64,000 nucleotides of DNA from Arachis hypogaea (GCF_003086295.3 NC_092055.1:125713484-125777483); one strand, 5' to 3'. Positions 1 through 12,028 are shown, counted from the stretch's first letter. Notes: generated by a model not told the origin, from the sequence alone. Program-made: numbers and translations.

Positions 1-434
1 CATTAAGGAAAGCACATTTAACATCCATTTGAAATATTTTGAAACCTTTATGGGCAGCATAGGCAAGAAGCAACCTAATTGCTTCCATTCTAGCTACCGG
101 AGCAAAAGACTCATCAAAATCTATACCCTCCTCTTGATCGTAACCTTGCGCCATCCTCACCAAGTTTATTTTTAAACACCCACTTAGTACCTGTAACTTT
201 CTTACCATCCGGATGAGGTACTAGTGTCCAAACCTCATTCTTGTCGAATTGAGCAAGCTCTTCTTGCATTGCTTTGACCCAAGATGGATCTTCAAGAGCT
301 TGTTTGACATTGTTGGGCTCCATTTGTGACAAGAGGGCAAAATTGTTTGGTTCGGATTGCCTTTTGGTGGAGGATCTTGTTGTTACTCCTTGAGAGGGAT
401 CACCAATTATGAAGTCATGAGGATAACCCCTCAT
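1..434 (-). pseudogene. Copia reverse transcriptase, N-terminal part (element D, incomplete)
   Basis: The start of the RVT_2 domain is clear: EPNNVKQALEDPSWVKAMQEE, then [10 protein letters not shown] and [14 protein letters not shown]. After GEDG about ten family residues are absent and the sequence resumes, in another frame, with [20 protein letters not shown] and, to the window start, [19 protein letters not shown]. The join lies near 150. The catalytic YVDD region would lie beyond the window. Confidence 0.85.
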
Positions 435-904
435 AGACTTCCATTCTCTAGGCTTCGAAGTGGTGTTGAGCTTTGATGAGTTTCTGGTGGTCTCACTATT
501 TCAGTTTCTCGTGTCTGCTCAGGAGATAAAATGAAAATGTCTCCTCCAATCTGACGAGACAAAACTGGACTGGCAGATTCCTCATTTTGAGCAGATTTGG
601 GATTTTCTTTACTTGTTCCAGCTTCTTCACCATCTGAATCATTATCTATCACAGTACTGGGAATTAAATTAGAATCACAAAAAGTAACATGTATGGATTC
701 CTCCATGGTTCTATGCTCTTTGAGATAAACTCTATAGGCCTTGCTTGTGGTGGAATATCCAACAAACATTCCTTCATAGGATTTTGGATCAAATTTTCCA
801 AGGTTTTCTTTATTGTTAAGTACAAAGCATTTGTATCCAAAAATATGAAAGTACTTAAGATTTGGAGGGGTTCCTTTCCGTAGCTCATAACGGGTTTTCT
901 TCAA
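431..904 (-). pseudogene. Copia integrase C-terminal part and linker (element D)
   Basis: Continues the preceding piece in a different frame. It contains the conserved copia segment FGYKCFVLNNKENLGKFDP with SYEGMFVGYS, then an acidic Ser/Glu-rich linker with no domain, as usual between integrase and RT. The overlap with the preceding reading frame (885-904) marks a one- or two-base indel. Another frame change at about 434 leads into RT. Confidence 0.82.
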
Positions 905-1928
905 CCCTTTTTCTAATGATTGTCCTATTCAAAATGTAACAAGCCATATTCACAGCTTCTGCCCATAAAAATTTAGGAATCTCATTCTCACAAAGCATGG
1001 CCCTAGTCATCTCTTGAAGGCTTCTATTCCTTCTCTCAACCACCCCATTTTGTTGAGGTGTTCTAGGGCATGAAAAATTATGAAAAATTCCTAAGTCATC
1101 ACAGAATTTTTCAAAATCTTGGTTTTCAAATTCTCTTCTGTGATCACTTCTTAAATGGGCAATTTTTAAATCTTTTTCATTTTGAACTTTCTTGCAAAGA
1201 GTGGAGAAGGCATGAAAAGCATCATTTTTATGAGAAAGAAAAAGCACCCAACCAAATCTAGAGTAATCATCTACCACCACAAGACCATAGTGTTTACCTC
1301 CTAAGCTTTGAGTTCTTGTTGGACCAAAAAGATCAATATGTAACATCTCTAATGGCCTTTTGGTTGAAATTCCATCTTTTGGTTTAAAAGAGGATTTTAC
1401 TTGTTTGCCCAATTGACAAGCATCACAAGAAAGATCCTTATCAAATTTGATATTTGGAATTCCTCTAACCAGATTTTTCTTAACTAGCTTAGAAATTTGG
1501 TACATGCTTGCATGACCCAACTTTCTATGCCATAGCCATTTTTCAGATTCAAGAGATGTGAAACATGTCACATTTTGTTCTTTCAAGTCCTCAAGAGTTA
1601 ATCCATACACATTATTGCATCTTTTAGCTTCAAATAAAATATCTCCAGTTTTCTTACAAACAACCAAACATACAAACTTCCTAAAAATAACTTCAAAACC
1701 CAAATCACACAGTTGACTAACACTAAGTAAATTATGTTTCAAACCATTTACAAGAAGGACATCATTTATACAAGATAAAAAGTTTTTACCAACTTTCCCA
1801 ACAGCCACTATTTTTCCTTTTGCATCATCACCGAAAGTGACAAGTCCTCCATCATATTCATCAAGCTTTATGAAGAAAGTTGTCTTTCCGGTCATATGCC
1901 TAGAGCATCCGCTATCCATATACCACAT
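885..1928 (-). pseudogene. Copia protease end / GAG-pre-integrase / integrase (element D)
   Basis: The piece opens with WYMDSGCSRHMTG, the copia protease active site (D-S-G). About 130 residues on is the GAG-pre-integrase zinc-binding region (WHRKLGHAS ... CDACQLGK). The integrase core follows with its D-D-E residues visible as HIDLFGP, RSDHRREF and GVVERRNR. The middle motif usually reads RSDHGGEF, so two glycines are replaced. The frame is lost near 900: the next integrase part is in another frame. A frameshift also separates it from gag between about 1930 and 2000, with a TAG where Gln is expected. It would process Gag-Pol and insert the cDNA, but this copy is inactive. Confidence 0.88.
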
Positions 1929-2041
1929 ATTTTCTTTCCGTTTGGATGCTAGGCATACCTACAAAACAAGCTCAAGTGACCTTAGGTATCCAAATTTTGT
2001 TGGATCCTTTCACGTTAAACCATCTCTTATGTCCTAAGCTA

Positions 2042-3687
2042 TTATAATAAAAAAACAACCTTGTAAACTTTTTCACCTATCATCCTTTCACCAAAAAAAC
2101 ATTGTATGGAAAAGTGTCCATTTTGGTTACATAGTCTACAAAATCTTGGAGTTGCTGTTTTGTTAAAGCTTCTTGGGTTTTGAAATCTTGTATCATTGGA
2201 GGATGAAGCAATATTTTCAAAATTAGATTTTTCAAAAGATTTATGAAACCCCAAGCCAGCTTTATCATAAAGAGGTTTTTGGCTAGCCAAATTTTGATTT
2301 AGATTTTCAGAACTTTGTGTAAACTTGGCTAAGTCTTCTTTAAGCCTTTTGACCTCTTTAAGCAAATCTTCATTCCTTCTAAAACAATCAACATATGCAA
2401 CAACCGAATGGTCACTTTCACAGCTCCTAAGTTGGGCTTTTAACTGCTTATTTTCTTCAACAAGATCACAAGCAGTTTCGGCCTCCCTTAGCTTTTCTTT
2501 TAAAAATCCGTTTTCTGCTTTAAGGATGATAATTTGTTGTTCAAGTTCTTGATTATCCATCAAAAAGTATCTTATTTTTTCAGAAAGATGATCTATCATA
2601 AGATGAAGAGATTCAGTGTCAGGGTTGGGAACAATTACCTGCTCAACAAGGTCAGCCATAAGGCATGGTTGAGACTTTGTTTCAGATTCCTCATCATCAT
2701 CATCTGAGTCATTTTCCAAATCTTCCCATGAAGCCATCAGTCCCTTCTTCTTTCTTCTTTTTAGCTTCTCCTCCTTCTTTAACTTGGGACAATCAGATTT
2801 AAAATGTCCCACTTCCTTGCAGTTGTAACAAGTTACTTTGCTAAGGTCTTTCTTCATTTTCCTTGAGCTGCTGCTTTTGCCTTTGAGCTTTACCATTTTC
2901 CTGAATTTTTTGGCAAATAACACAAACTCATTTTCAGAGGAGTTATCACTGAATTCATCATCCAGAGGGTTAGTTACAGAAGAAAAAGTAATTCCTTTCT
3001 TTTTTGAATCTTTTTTCAAATAAGTATTTTCAAAAGCAAGAAGGTTTCCTCTCAAATCATCACATGTCATGGAATCTAAGCTACCGCTCTCAGAAATAAT
3101 TAATGCTTTTGTTTCCCACTCTTTTGTGAGACATCTCAACACCCTCCTCACAAGCACAGAATCAGGATACGTAATTCCCAGAGCATCTAAGCCAACAATG
3201 ATGATGTTGAATCATTTGAACAGTTCATCAATAGACTCTCCTTCCTTCATTGCAAACATTTCATACTCTCTGTTCAACATATCTGTCCGAGTCTTCTTTA
3301 CAATGGTGGTTCCTTCTTGAGTGATTTGCAGTTTGTCCCAGATTTCCTTTGTCGTTGTGCATCGTGATACCCGCCGGTATTCCTCGAAGCTGATAGCACA
3401 GTTGAGCAAGTTGACAGCCTTGGCATTTAGTTCCACCTTCTTCCTATCTTCCTCGGTCCAGCTTGCTTCTGGTCTAAGAGTGATTACTCCTTCAGCACTT
3501 GTGTTAGTTAGAAATTGAGGACCTTCCAGGATGATCTTCCATAGTCTATAGTCTACTGCTTGCAAAAAGATCTTCATTCTTTCTTTTCAATAGGTATAGT
3601 TTTTCCCATTGAAAAGAGGCGGTCTGTTGCTTGACTGTTCTTCTGTAAGGTTGTAGGACACCAGATTAGAGCCACTGCTTTCTGCCA
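2042..3687 (-). pseudogene. Copia gag (element D), broken
   Basis: The likely start is the ATG at 3687. The N-terminal part carries the conserved copia gag opening (NRPPLFNGKNY) and a gag domain with the LWKIILEG and MKEGESIDELF segments. Then come a CCHC zinc knuckle (CYNCKEVGHFKSDC, near 2820), an acidic/lysine-rich linker and a leucine-rich coiled coil (about 2300-2560). A second C-x2-C-x4-H-x4-C type motif (CRLCNQNGHFSIQC) lies near 2110. In-frame TGA codons occur just before 3577 where Trp is expected and at 3212 where Arg is expected; the frame is otherwise kept through 2042. Gag would form the virus-like particle and bind element RNA. Decayed, so non-functional. Confidence 0.85.
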
Positions 3688-3734
3688 TCTGGATCTTTTC
3701 TCCAAGCTGCAAAGCTTGCTCTCTTTGAGACCAA

Positions 3735-3746
3735 GCTCTGATACCA
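3735..3746 (-). other. Primer binding site of element D, initiator tRNA-Met type
   Basis: The minus strand reads TGGTATCAGAGC, the standard complement to the 3' part of plant initiator tRNA-Met used by many copia elements. It lies just inside the LTR end and about 50 bases before the gag start at 3687. Confidence 0.9.
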
Positions 3747-3748
3747 AT

Positions 3749-5504
3749 TGATTATTTTCAGTGGCTAAGAGAATGGGGGTTGAATCTTAGCCCCCTTTTT
3801 CGCTCAGTAACACTTGCTGGTCTTCAGGAGACTTTTTGATTTTTCTCTCGTCCCTAGCCACGAGACTTTTATTTTTGTCTCGTCACTTGACACGAGATAT
3901 TTTTAGTTTTAGCTCCTGTGCAGTAGAAACAAAAATGGAGTAGAGAAGAGAGAAAATTACACTCAGATATATCCTGGTTCAGCTGCTAAGTGCAGTGCAG
4001 CCTACATCCAGTCTCCATCACAACCATGATGGAATTTCACTATAATCTTCTTGATTACATACTGTAAAGTGCTAACCCAACTTACAAGGAGATTCCCACA
4101 GAATCATGAAATATGTGTAGATGAACAAAGGAACTCTAAGGACATCTATGGCTTTTTCTATTAATTTTGCACTCTCTGCCTTTTTTCGCTCTATGGCTTT
4201 TTCTTACAAACCTCACTGTTTGCCTTTTTCCATGAGACTCAAGACATTAAAAAATTAAACAGAAAAATACAAAACATAATACATTGAAGGAGAAGAGAAA
4301 TCTGTTAGCTCAGGTAGCTCTGAGAACCATGTGCCTTGCACTCTCACACTTTCTCCTTGCTCCAAACAGTGGATGTTCTCTCTTTTTATAGAAGAGGGAA
4401 GCCTCCACTTTTGAAGCCAAAAACCAAGCCAACTTCTTCTTCTCCAAGAACAAAAACCGGTTCGGCCAGAGAGAGAAGAGATAACCCATGCAAAACCCAA
4501 CATGCAATTACCTCTAGTCCTTCCTTGGTCATCACTCTTCATCAATCCGAGCGCTCCATCCTTGGCTTGCTCTCCGAGATGGATTTCTGGCCCTTGATGC
4601 TTCATGATGATGATGACTTCTTCTGCTCCACTTTTGCTTCCTTCCTCACGTAGCCACCCTAACTACCTTCTGTGATGAGTGAACCCAAAAGCAATGACAA
4701 GCCATCTCCTCCAAAATCTTCTCCTTACTGGCCGAATCTCCTTCTCCATTTTTGGTATAGAGGAGCCAAAATCTCATCACCATATCTTTCCTTTCATGGT
4801 TGCAGATCTTAGCCACTACATTTTTTTATGTTTTCTTGCCATCATTGAGATGGTCTTGTAGCTTGCCTTCCCTTCTTTTTGATAGCTCAAAGTCTCCATG
4901 GTTTGCTGTGTAAGGACCGAAGAGAAAGAAAGAGATGAGAGAGAAGAAAGTATGAAGAAAAGCAATCAAGTGTGTTTGAATAAATTAATTAAAGTGAGTT
5001 GCTTTTACTTCCCTTAAGTGGAGTAGCGTGTAGCATTGCTAATCACCATCATATCAATTTGTCAATTTCTCTCTCATAGTTCCCTTGCAATAAATGATAA
5101 TTGAATGAATTTGAAATCCATCACATGGTTAGAATTGAGATCCGTTGGAGGGCATAGGCAAATATCAACATTTGCTTTCCTGATGAATTGTTTTCGGATC
5201 ATGCATAGGAGTGTATGGCAAAATATGTTTAACTTGGGCTTGCAACAAGTACTGGATCAATTTGGCCCAATTAAACAAAACATAGTTTCAGCCACTATGA
5301 TCACAATAATTTAACATCAAGGCTGAATGAGAATTATTCCAATGGGCTTATTTAAATTTGTTCTTCTCTATTCGGCCCATAAAGGAAACTGCACAGCAAA
5401 AATTATTTTAATTAAACATATATTGATCAAAGATAAATTAATAATTTTGCTGTTAATAATGTTTGAACATCATCAATTTAAGTTAGAGTTTTCCAAACTC
5501 ATCA
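3749..5504 (-). repeat. 5' LTR of element D (outer end tentative)
   Basis: The inner end is set by the primer binding site: two bases after it a TG (plus strand) begins the LTR, i.e. the LTR ends in CA on its own strand. The adjoining minus-strand text 'GATTCAACCCCC' is typical of copia LTR 3' ends and recurs in the LTR near 27140. The outer end at 5504 is inferred from a CA at the exact point where the following sequence becomes the 404-bp tandem repeat (compare TCTTTTAATAAG at 5505 with the second repeat copy at 5909). Length would be about 1.75 kb. No gene of the host is seen here; long frames in it are chance. Confidence 0.55.
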
Positions 5505-6290
5505 TCTTTTAATAAGAATAAAAACAAAAAAAAATCAAACAAAAAAGAAGAAGAAACACATAATGCTGCAAAATTACTTGGAAGATGATGAACTTACATT
5601 CATTCAACTAAAAGAAAGAAAGAAATAAGAAAAAATGCAGCATTAGAGGAAACATTTTTCTGTATTTGCAGCAAATTTGGGTATAACACGAAGATATTTG
5701 GGTGTAATACGAAGATATTCGAGTATATTGTTTAAGAATTTTCGGTGTATGTGTGCTGATAAGTTCTGCATAATTCAAAATCTTCCTCTTCCTCCTCCTC
5801 ATATTCTGGTGCTTCTTCTTCTTTTTTTCATCATCATCACTATCTTCTTCTTCTTTTTTATTCATCTTTTTTTTTTATTTTACATTCCTAAGTTTCTTCT
5901 TGTTTTACTCTTTTAATAAGAATAAAAACAAAAAAAAATCAAACAAAGAAGAAGAAGCACATAATGCTGTAAAATTTCTTGGAAGATGATAAACTTACAT
6001 TCATCCAACTAAAAAAAAGAAAGAAATAAGGAAAAAAAGAAGAAAAAAAAATGCAGCATTAGAGGAAACATTTTTCTGTATTTACAGCAAATTTGGGTGT
6101 AATACGAAGATATTTGGGTGTAACACGAAGAGATTCGAGTGTATTGTTTAAGAAGTTTCGGTGTATGTGTGCTGATAAGTTTTGCATAATTCAAAACTCT
6201 TCCTCTTTCTCCTCCTCATCTTCTGTTGCTTCTTCTTCATCTTCTTATTTCATATTCTCATAATTTTTTTTAGAAGGAAAAAATCAAACA
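5505..6290. repeat. Tandem repeat, period about 404 bp, two copies plus a partial third
   Basis: The segment AATAAGAATAAAAACAAAA starts at 5511 and again at 5915; a third start of the unit (AATCAAACAAAGGAGAAAA) follows near 6282, about 345 bases later. Each unit holds a short internal repeat, 'TTGGGTGTAATACGAAGA', two or three times, and a CTTCTTCTT-rich tract. Open frames here are low-complexity and not credible genes. Element D seems to have inserted at the edge of the first unit. Class unknown. Confidence 0.75.
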
Positions 6291-8460
6291 AAGGAGAAAA
6301 AAATACATAATGTTGCAAAATCAATAGAAAGAGGAGGAGAAAAAAATGCAACAACAACAGTAATAAAAAACGACGATGAAAATGAAACACGCGAAGAAAA
6401 ATGAGGAAAAACGCAAAGAAGAAGGAAAAGAAAAAGGAGAAGAAGAAGGAAAAGGAGGAGGAAGAGGAGAAACGCGGGATACAAAAAAGAACAACGTGAT
6501 TTCACGTTCGCGTTAAGTAAGTGACTTATATGCCAAAAAGACTTGTATATATAGCAGTACTCTTTTATATAAATCGAATAAAATTAACTGGATTAAATTC
6601 AAATTAGTTAAGAGCACAATAAATTAAATTAATTAAAGTTGATTTATTAAAAAAAGGGTAAAAATACTACTAAATCAAATCAATTAAATTCAAATTATAG
6701 TAGCACGCACTTGGCAAATGATAAAGCGACTCTATTAAATTTAATTTACTACCAAAATTTGATACACTAATATAATATATTGTTCCACACGGCCTTGGCA
6801 ACTGATAAGAGTGTAATCCCAATAATAAAGGCCTTTGTTAAGTTTTGATCGGTTTATACCAATAATTAAAAAGAAAATTAAATACATCTATGGACTTTTT
6901 GAATTTTTAAAGATTTTATTTTTTTCACACCCTTAAAAGTATATATCATATAAACATATAATTTAAACTGGCCTTATAATTATTATTTCTCTAGGAGTGT
7001 AAAGTTACTGAAAATATAATACGAGTATAATAGTATATTATATTAATTTTTAATTTAAAATTAAATAAATATAATTAATTATATGAGTATAATAATATTA
7101 TTATATTTATTTTTATCAAATTAAATTAAATTATTAATTTAAATTATATTTATTTAAATTTTAAATTATATGAATAAAATTATATTAATTTAAAAAATAA
7201 AAATATATACAATCCAAATTGTACAAAAACAGAAATAAGTTTGTTAACCTGGACGAGTTTACTATTTTCATGAAATTTGCGAATTTGCTATTGCGTCGTC
7301 CAAACAATTAAAGAAGTTGGGTCTCAGTAAATAAATACGGAAAAATTGTTTTTGAGAAATAACAATTTTTTTATTTTATTTGAGAAAATTTTCCTAAAAT
7401 TCTGTATAAATAATATTTTGCAAAATTAATAGTTAAAAAGTTTAAACAACTTATAGTTAACTATTTTGTTTGCTAAAAGTAAAAGGTATAATTTATTTTG
7501 TTTAACAACAGAAATCAAATTTTTAGAAAATAAAGGTTAAATGAAAAATAATCAAACTATGAGTCTAATTCAAACCGAAGTAATAAAATCAATCTACAAA
7601 TATTATTATGATAGGAAATTATAATTTTTTAATTGATTTATGTACAATATATATAATTGATTTTAATTATATTAGCTATTTTATATTATATGAATTATAT
7701 AAGTAATTTATCTCAATTATTATTAAAAATATAAATATAAAATAGAATAAATTATTATTATTTTTTATTTAAATTTAAATAAGAATAAACTAAATATTTT
7801 ATTTTACCTAGGTCTTCAAGATTTAATAAGAATCAATAGTTAAGTATAAATAGAATTTTAGGGTTTTGGTCTCAATATACTAAAATCATTTTGTAACTCT
7901 TATTTTATTAGAGAGTTGCTATATATTCAACCTAAAATAAAATTTTGATAGATTTTGATCGAGGAAAATCAAAAAATTCTAAAAGTTAAACACTTTCAAT
8001 CATGTTCAAAAATTTAGATATATATATTTTCGCTCTTATATATATATATAATAATTTATCATGAATAATTTTGGGTTAAGAAATTCTAACATATTAACTA
8101 ATACTACGACAGCATAAGTTAAGAAACAATTTAATTAGGTATTTTTTAAAAATGGTACAATATTCAATCTTTTACTACAATAATTTAAAAAAAATTAAAA
8201 CAAACATTATCTAAAAATTATGAATAGATTTAGTGTCTTTTTAAAATTAAATACATATTTAAAATACAAACTAAATAAAACTGAAATTTAAAATTTAAAA
8301 TTTAAATTTTAAATTTCTATGTTAGATTTAATATATTTAATTATTAATATATTATAATTTAAATATATATCTAAAAATTAAATTATTTAAAATTTAAAAT
8401 TTTAATTTTAAAATTCTAAAATAAACCTTAAATCATCTAATTATTAACTAAACCCGTACA
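6291..8460. other. AT-rich spacer without genes
   Basis: No credible coding frame. It holds short inverted and direct AT repeats (for example AAATTTAAAATTTAAATTTT near 8290-8320) and a (TA)n run near 8038-8051. The part about 7080-7260 resembles the interior of the inverted-repeat element at 19015-19748 (shared order: ATTTAAATTTTAAATTATA, then AAAAATATA, then AAGTTTGTT), so it is probably an old copy of that family. Confidence 0.6.
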
Positions 8461-8464
8461 AAAC

Positions 8465-8700
8465 ACTCAAAGAAGCAGAGAAGTCACGTTTGCCCCACAT
8501 TCAAAATCCAGAGGCGCACATCGAAACCCAGAGAAGTCACCCTCTGCTGCCGTTCATCCGCGCCACCTTCCTCTTCCGCGCTCATCCTCGACGCTTTCTT
8601 GCTCCTCCTCGACGTTCATTCATAACGCTGCATTCCCTTTCGTCAACACTCATCTTCGTCGCCGTTCGTCCACGCCAAAAACTTACCTAAGGTTTGGATG
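8465..8700 (+). other. GC-rich island with a short open frame, possible exon or TE fragment
   Basis: A sharp GC-rich patch in AT-rich DNA. It holds a 66-codon frame (8490-8690) rich in Arg, Pro, Ser and His, with no motif I recognise. Near its end, CCTAAGGTTTGG could be a splice donor. It may be the start of an old gene or the GC-rich end of a transposon. There is no support for a protein. Confidence 0.3.
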
Positions 8701-8841
8701 GGCCTCTGACACTATTACTTTTTTTTATTATTCTGTATATATTTTTTATTTTTTTTGAAATAAAAAATCGAATAAAATGACCTGAAAAGAATTTTATATA
8801 TATTGCAATGTTAAATTATTTTTGCATGTGCAATTTCTGTA

Positions 8842-9098
8842 TTTTGGAAGTGTTTCAAAAATATTTTTTGTATAATTTCATAATTTTAGATGTGTTACAA
8901 TTATTTTTTAATGTTTAAATTTAAATTTTAGATTTATGATTTTGGATGTGTTTCAAAAATATTTTCTGTATAACTTCATAATTTTAGATGTGTTACAATT
9001 ATTTTTTAATGTTTAAATTTAAATTTTAGATTTATAATTTTAAATGTGTTTCAAAAATATTTTTTGTATAACTTAATAATTTTAGATGTGTTACAATT
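8842..9098. repeat. Tandem repeat, period 98 bp, about 2.6 copies
   Basis: Units start at 8842, 8940 and 9038 with TTTTGGAAGTGTTTC, TTTTGGATGTGTTTC and TTTTAAATGTGTTTC. Each continues with ATAATTTTAGATGTGTTACAA. Spacing is exactly 98 bases both times. Non-coding. Confidence 0.9.
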
Positions 9099-9469
9099 GA
9101 AAAAGAAATTACAACCACCGCAAGGGTTGTAATAAACTCTAAAATTGCATTTCGATCATTCTGAATCTTTTGAAAATTCTAAGTTATGTCGTTCAATTTG
9201 TTAGAGTTTGTTATAATATTAAAAATAGTTTGTGTATATAATTATATTCGACCATTCATCACTAAAAAGTCGTAAAACAGATTCTGTATTTTATCAAAGA
9301 TACAATAAGAGATTAATTTTTTTCTAAATGCACATTGATTTTGAATTCTTTTTTTCTGCAGAAAGAAAAAACTGTATTACAGAAAGAGAAGAAACATAAA
9401 AAAAGGAAATAATAACTAACTATGAAGTGGGTAGGAAGTTAGAGAAATTTTAATTTTTAAAATTTAAAT

Positions 9470-9545
9470 TTTTTTTACCATTTCGAACCCGCAACCTCTT
9501 AATTAAGTATGAAAAGACTATGTCATTTGAGTTATAAATTATTGG
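9470..9545 (-). repeat. tRNA-like SINE fragment (candidate)
   Basis: The minus strand reads ATAACTCAAATGACATAGTC ... TTAAGAGGTTGCGGGTTCGAA followed by an A-rich tail. GGGTTCGAA resembles a pol III B box, and the wording matches a tRNA-derived repeat type I recall from legumes. Boundaries are approximate; no target duplication was found. Confidence 0.4.
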
Positions 9546-9762
9546 CATTTTTAAAATTTAAATTAATCTTAAATATAAATGCATGTGTATCCTAAAAAAT
9601 AAGAATATATTTTAATTAAAAAAAATTAAATAATATTAAAGGTTGACCAAAAATTGAATTTTGTTATACAAGTAACATTTTCTGTTAAGATCGGATTAAA
9701 TCAACGTGATTATTTGGGTAAAAACAAACTGGGTTATTGCGTTGTTTTATATGTATGAATAT

Positions 9763-10271
9763 AGAGATAATATTTAATTTAGTGTACGAATTTGTAAGTG
9801 AATCTTAATTTAGTTTTTAGAATTTTAATTATTTTTATTTAGTCTTTAAATTTTATAAACATAATTTATGTTAATTTTTGACGCACAAACATTAATAAAA
9901 TACTAATGTAAACAGTTAGATGTTACGTTAGATTCTGTAAAATAATGTGATTTTAATTTTAGTACTCAAATAGCTTCAAAATAACATCGTAAATGGTGTT
10001 TATGGAAACTTTTTCTCTAATTTCAAAGCATGTGATATGATATTATTTTTTAACTATTTGATTACCAAAATCAAAATGAAATCATTTTATAAGTTCTAGA
10101 ATGACATTTGATTATCTATGTCAACGTTCCATTAATATTTGTATACCAAAAATTATCCTAAAAATTAATATAGTCATGTTTGTAAAATTTAGAGATTAAA
10201 AAAAATAATTAAAATTTTAAAGGCTAAATTAAAACTCATACAAATTCTAAGACCTAATTGAATATTAACTC
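9763..10271. mobile_element. 509-bp inverted-repeat element (MITE-like, 9-bp target duplication with one mismatch)
   Basis: The left end AGAGATAATATTTAATTTAG mirrors the right end, whose complement reads GAGTTAATATTCAATTAGG. Similarity between the arms continues for over 150 bases inward. Flanks are TATGAATAT (9754-9762) and TATAAATAT (10272-10280), 8 of 9 identical. A 9-bp duplication suggests a Mutator-like origin. No coding capacity. Confidence 0.65.
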
Positions 10272-10280
10272 TATAAATAT

Positions 10281-12001
10281 GCTTTCTTTCTAACAAAACA
10301 TTATACTCGGCTTTCATTTTTGGAGCTGAAAAACAATAGTTGTAAAAAGAGAAAAAATTAATAATTATTTTCTATAATTACAATAAATCAGTTACCACCA
10401 TATATTTATGTATATTTTATATATATTGTTTATAAATTTTGTTAATAAAGTATTCAACTACTAAAATAATCAAACTTATCACAATAGAATAATTAAATTT
10501 TATATAACATAATGATCAAACTTTTCCACAATAGCATAATCAAACTTTTTTGAATTTCAAAAAGCATTCATTACTTTATTTTTATACTTTTATTTGTGTT
10601 TTATTTTAAATATAAATTTTATTTGATTATACAATTTATAAAGTTTGAGTATTATTGGTCTGATTAAAATTTGATTATATTACATATAAATAAAGTTTAA
10701 CTTTATAATATTCTATTATAAATTTGAATATATAAATTCTAAAATAAAACATATCCTTATACAGGTAATTACTTTTTTTTAATATGTAACTTAATTAAAA
10801 AAATAATTAATATATATAAAACCTTCAAAAGTTTGGTTGCTATATCTGAAAATCAACATTTCTATCATTCTATGTATATCTAAAAACATTATGTCAATTT
10901 CCAAAAATACCCCTAAAAAGAAAATTAAAAGAAAATTGGCAATGTATAACCCTTCAAAAAACTAAAGGGTGCTTAATTGCTACAACAAAGCCAAGCCATA
11001 CATTGTTATACACATAGTCCTAGTCATCCCTTGTTGCTTGAATTGAATTTCTTGCTTCTTGTGAATTGGTGTTAATTTAATGAAGTTGGTGGGAGAGGGA
11101 ATATAGCTAATAAATATTTCAACAATTCTACTGCAATTCTCTGCAATATCACTTGTTTTCAAAACGCATATTCCTTTATATAAGTTAAGGGGGTGGTCCT
11201 CACTCTTGCATGGAGAATGAAATCATTTCGAAAATGAAATTGCATGGAATAAGTAGTGATAATAAATTAAAAGGAAATGGCACATGTAACAAAATAAATA
11301 AATAAAGAATAAAGGTTTTTCTTCTATTATTATTTTTTATTATTATAATTGATTTTTTTGCTTTCTTTATTTAACAAAATAATTATGGTAAAGAAAAAAA
11401 CTCAAACCAAAATAATATATACATTATACCCATTCATAATGCCATATTGGCAAAAAAAATGTTATTATACTTTATACCAAAAACAAAAATTAAAAAAAAA
11501 AATTGGAAATATAGGTTAACCCGCAATCACTTCTTTCTCAATCACATACCAGACACTTTTCTCCACAACCCCACACTTTCTTATGCATTCATTCATAAAC
11601 TTCTCTCTTTTCTTTCTTGAAAGTCAAAACCTACTTAGGAGGGAAACAAAAGGGTAACAATTTACAAGACTCATAGAGAGCTAAGGTCCCCCCAAGTGAA
11701 AGGAAAAAAAATAATGTGTAAAGAAGCCATATATAACTTCTTCTTTTCCTTCAACTTCAATTCAATTATAACTCCTTTTCAACCCCAAGTCGGTAGATGA
11801 TGAATCATTGAAAAATAAGTTCAAGGGCATTTTAGTAAATTCCTCAAAACTTTTTTCCTTTTTGCTTTAATTTGCCCCCACTTTTTCTCCATTTATGGAT
11901 TGATTAATTGGAGGAGGAAGAGCTAGCACACCATGTTTTTTTTTGTACTAGCATATAGTGTGCACATGATCATATGAGTGATGAGTTATAGTACCATATA
12001 G
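10281..12001. other. Spacer downstream of the YUCCA gene
   Basis: AT-rich and without a credible gene. The stretch about 11500-12160 is pyrimidine-patterned and less AT-rich, and probably includes the 3' untranslated region of the minus-strand YUCCA gene. I could not fix a polyadenylation site. Confidence 0.5.
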
Positions 12002-12028
12002 CATCATCATCATCATCATCATCATCAT
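12002..12028. repeat. (CAT)9 microsatellite
   Basis: Nine perfect CAT units, about 135 bases beyond the YUCCA stop codon, hence probably in its 3' untranslated region (ATG repeats in the transcript). Confidence 0.95.

Larger units (their letters stand above)
1..5504 (-). mobile_element. Element D: SIRE-lineage Ty1-copia retrotransposon, decayed, cut by window start
   Basis: Reading the minus strand from 5504 downward the order is LTR, primer binding site, gag, protease, integrase, start of reverse transcriptase. Integrase before RT defines Ty1-copia. The long gag with a coiled coil after the zinc knuckle, followed by a QKPLYDKAGLGFHK-type segment, points to the SIRE/Maximus lineage. The rest of RT, RNase H and the 3' LTR lie outside the window. 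Reading frames are interrupted by stops and frameshifts, so this copy cannot encode its proteins. Its LTR appears to abut a 404-bp tandem repeat at 5505, as if inserted there; the target duplication cannot be tested because the other end is missing. Confidence 0.88.

Noticed and set aside
4336..4653. 105-codon frame considered as a host exon
   Set aside because: Lies in the copia LTR and has no recognisable domain; open frames also exist on the opposite strand.
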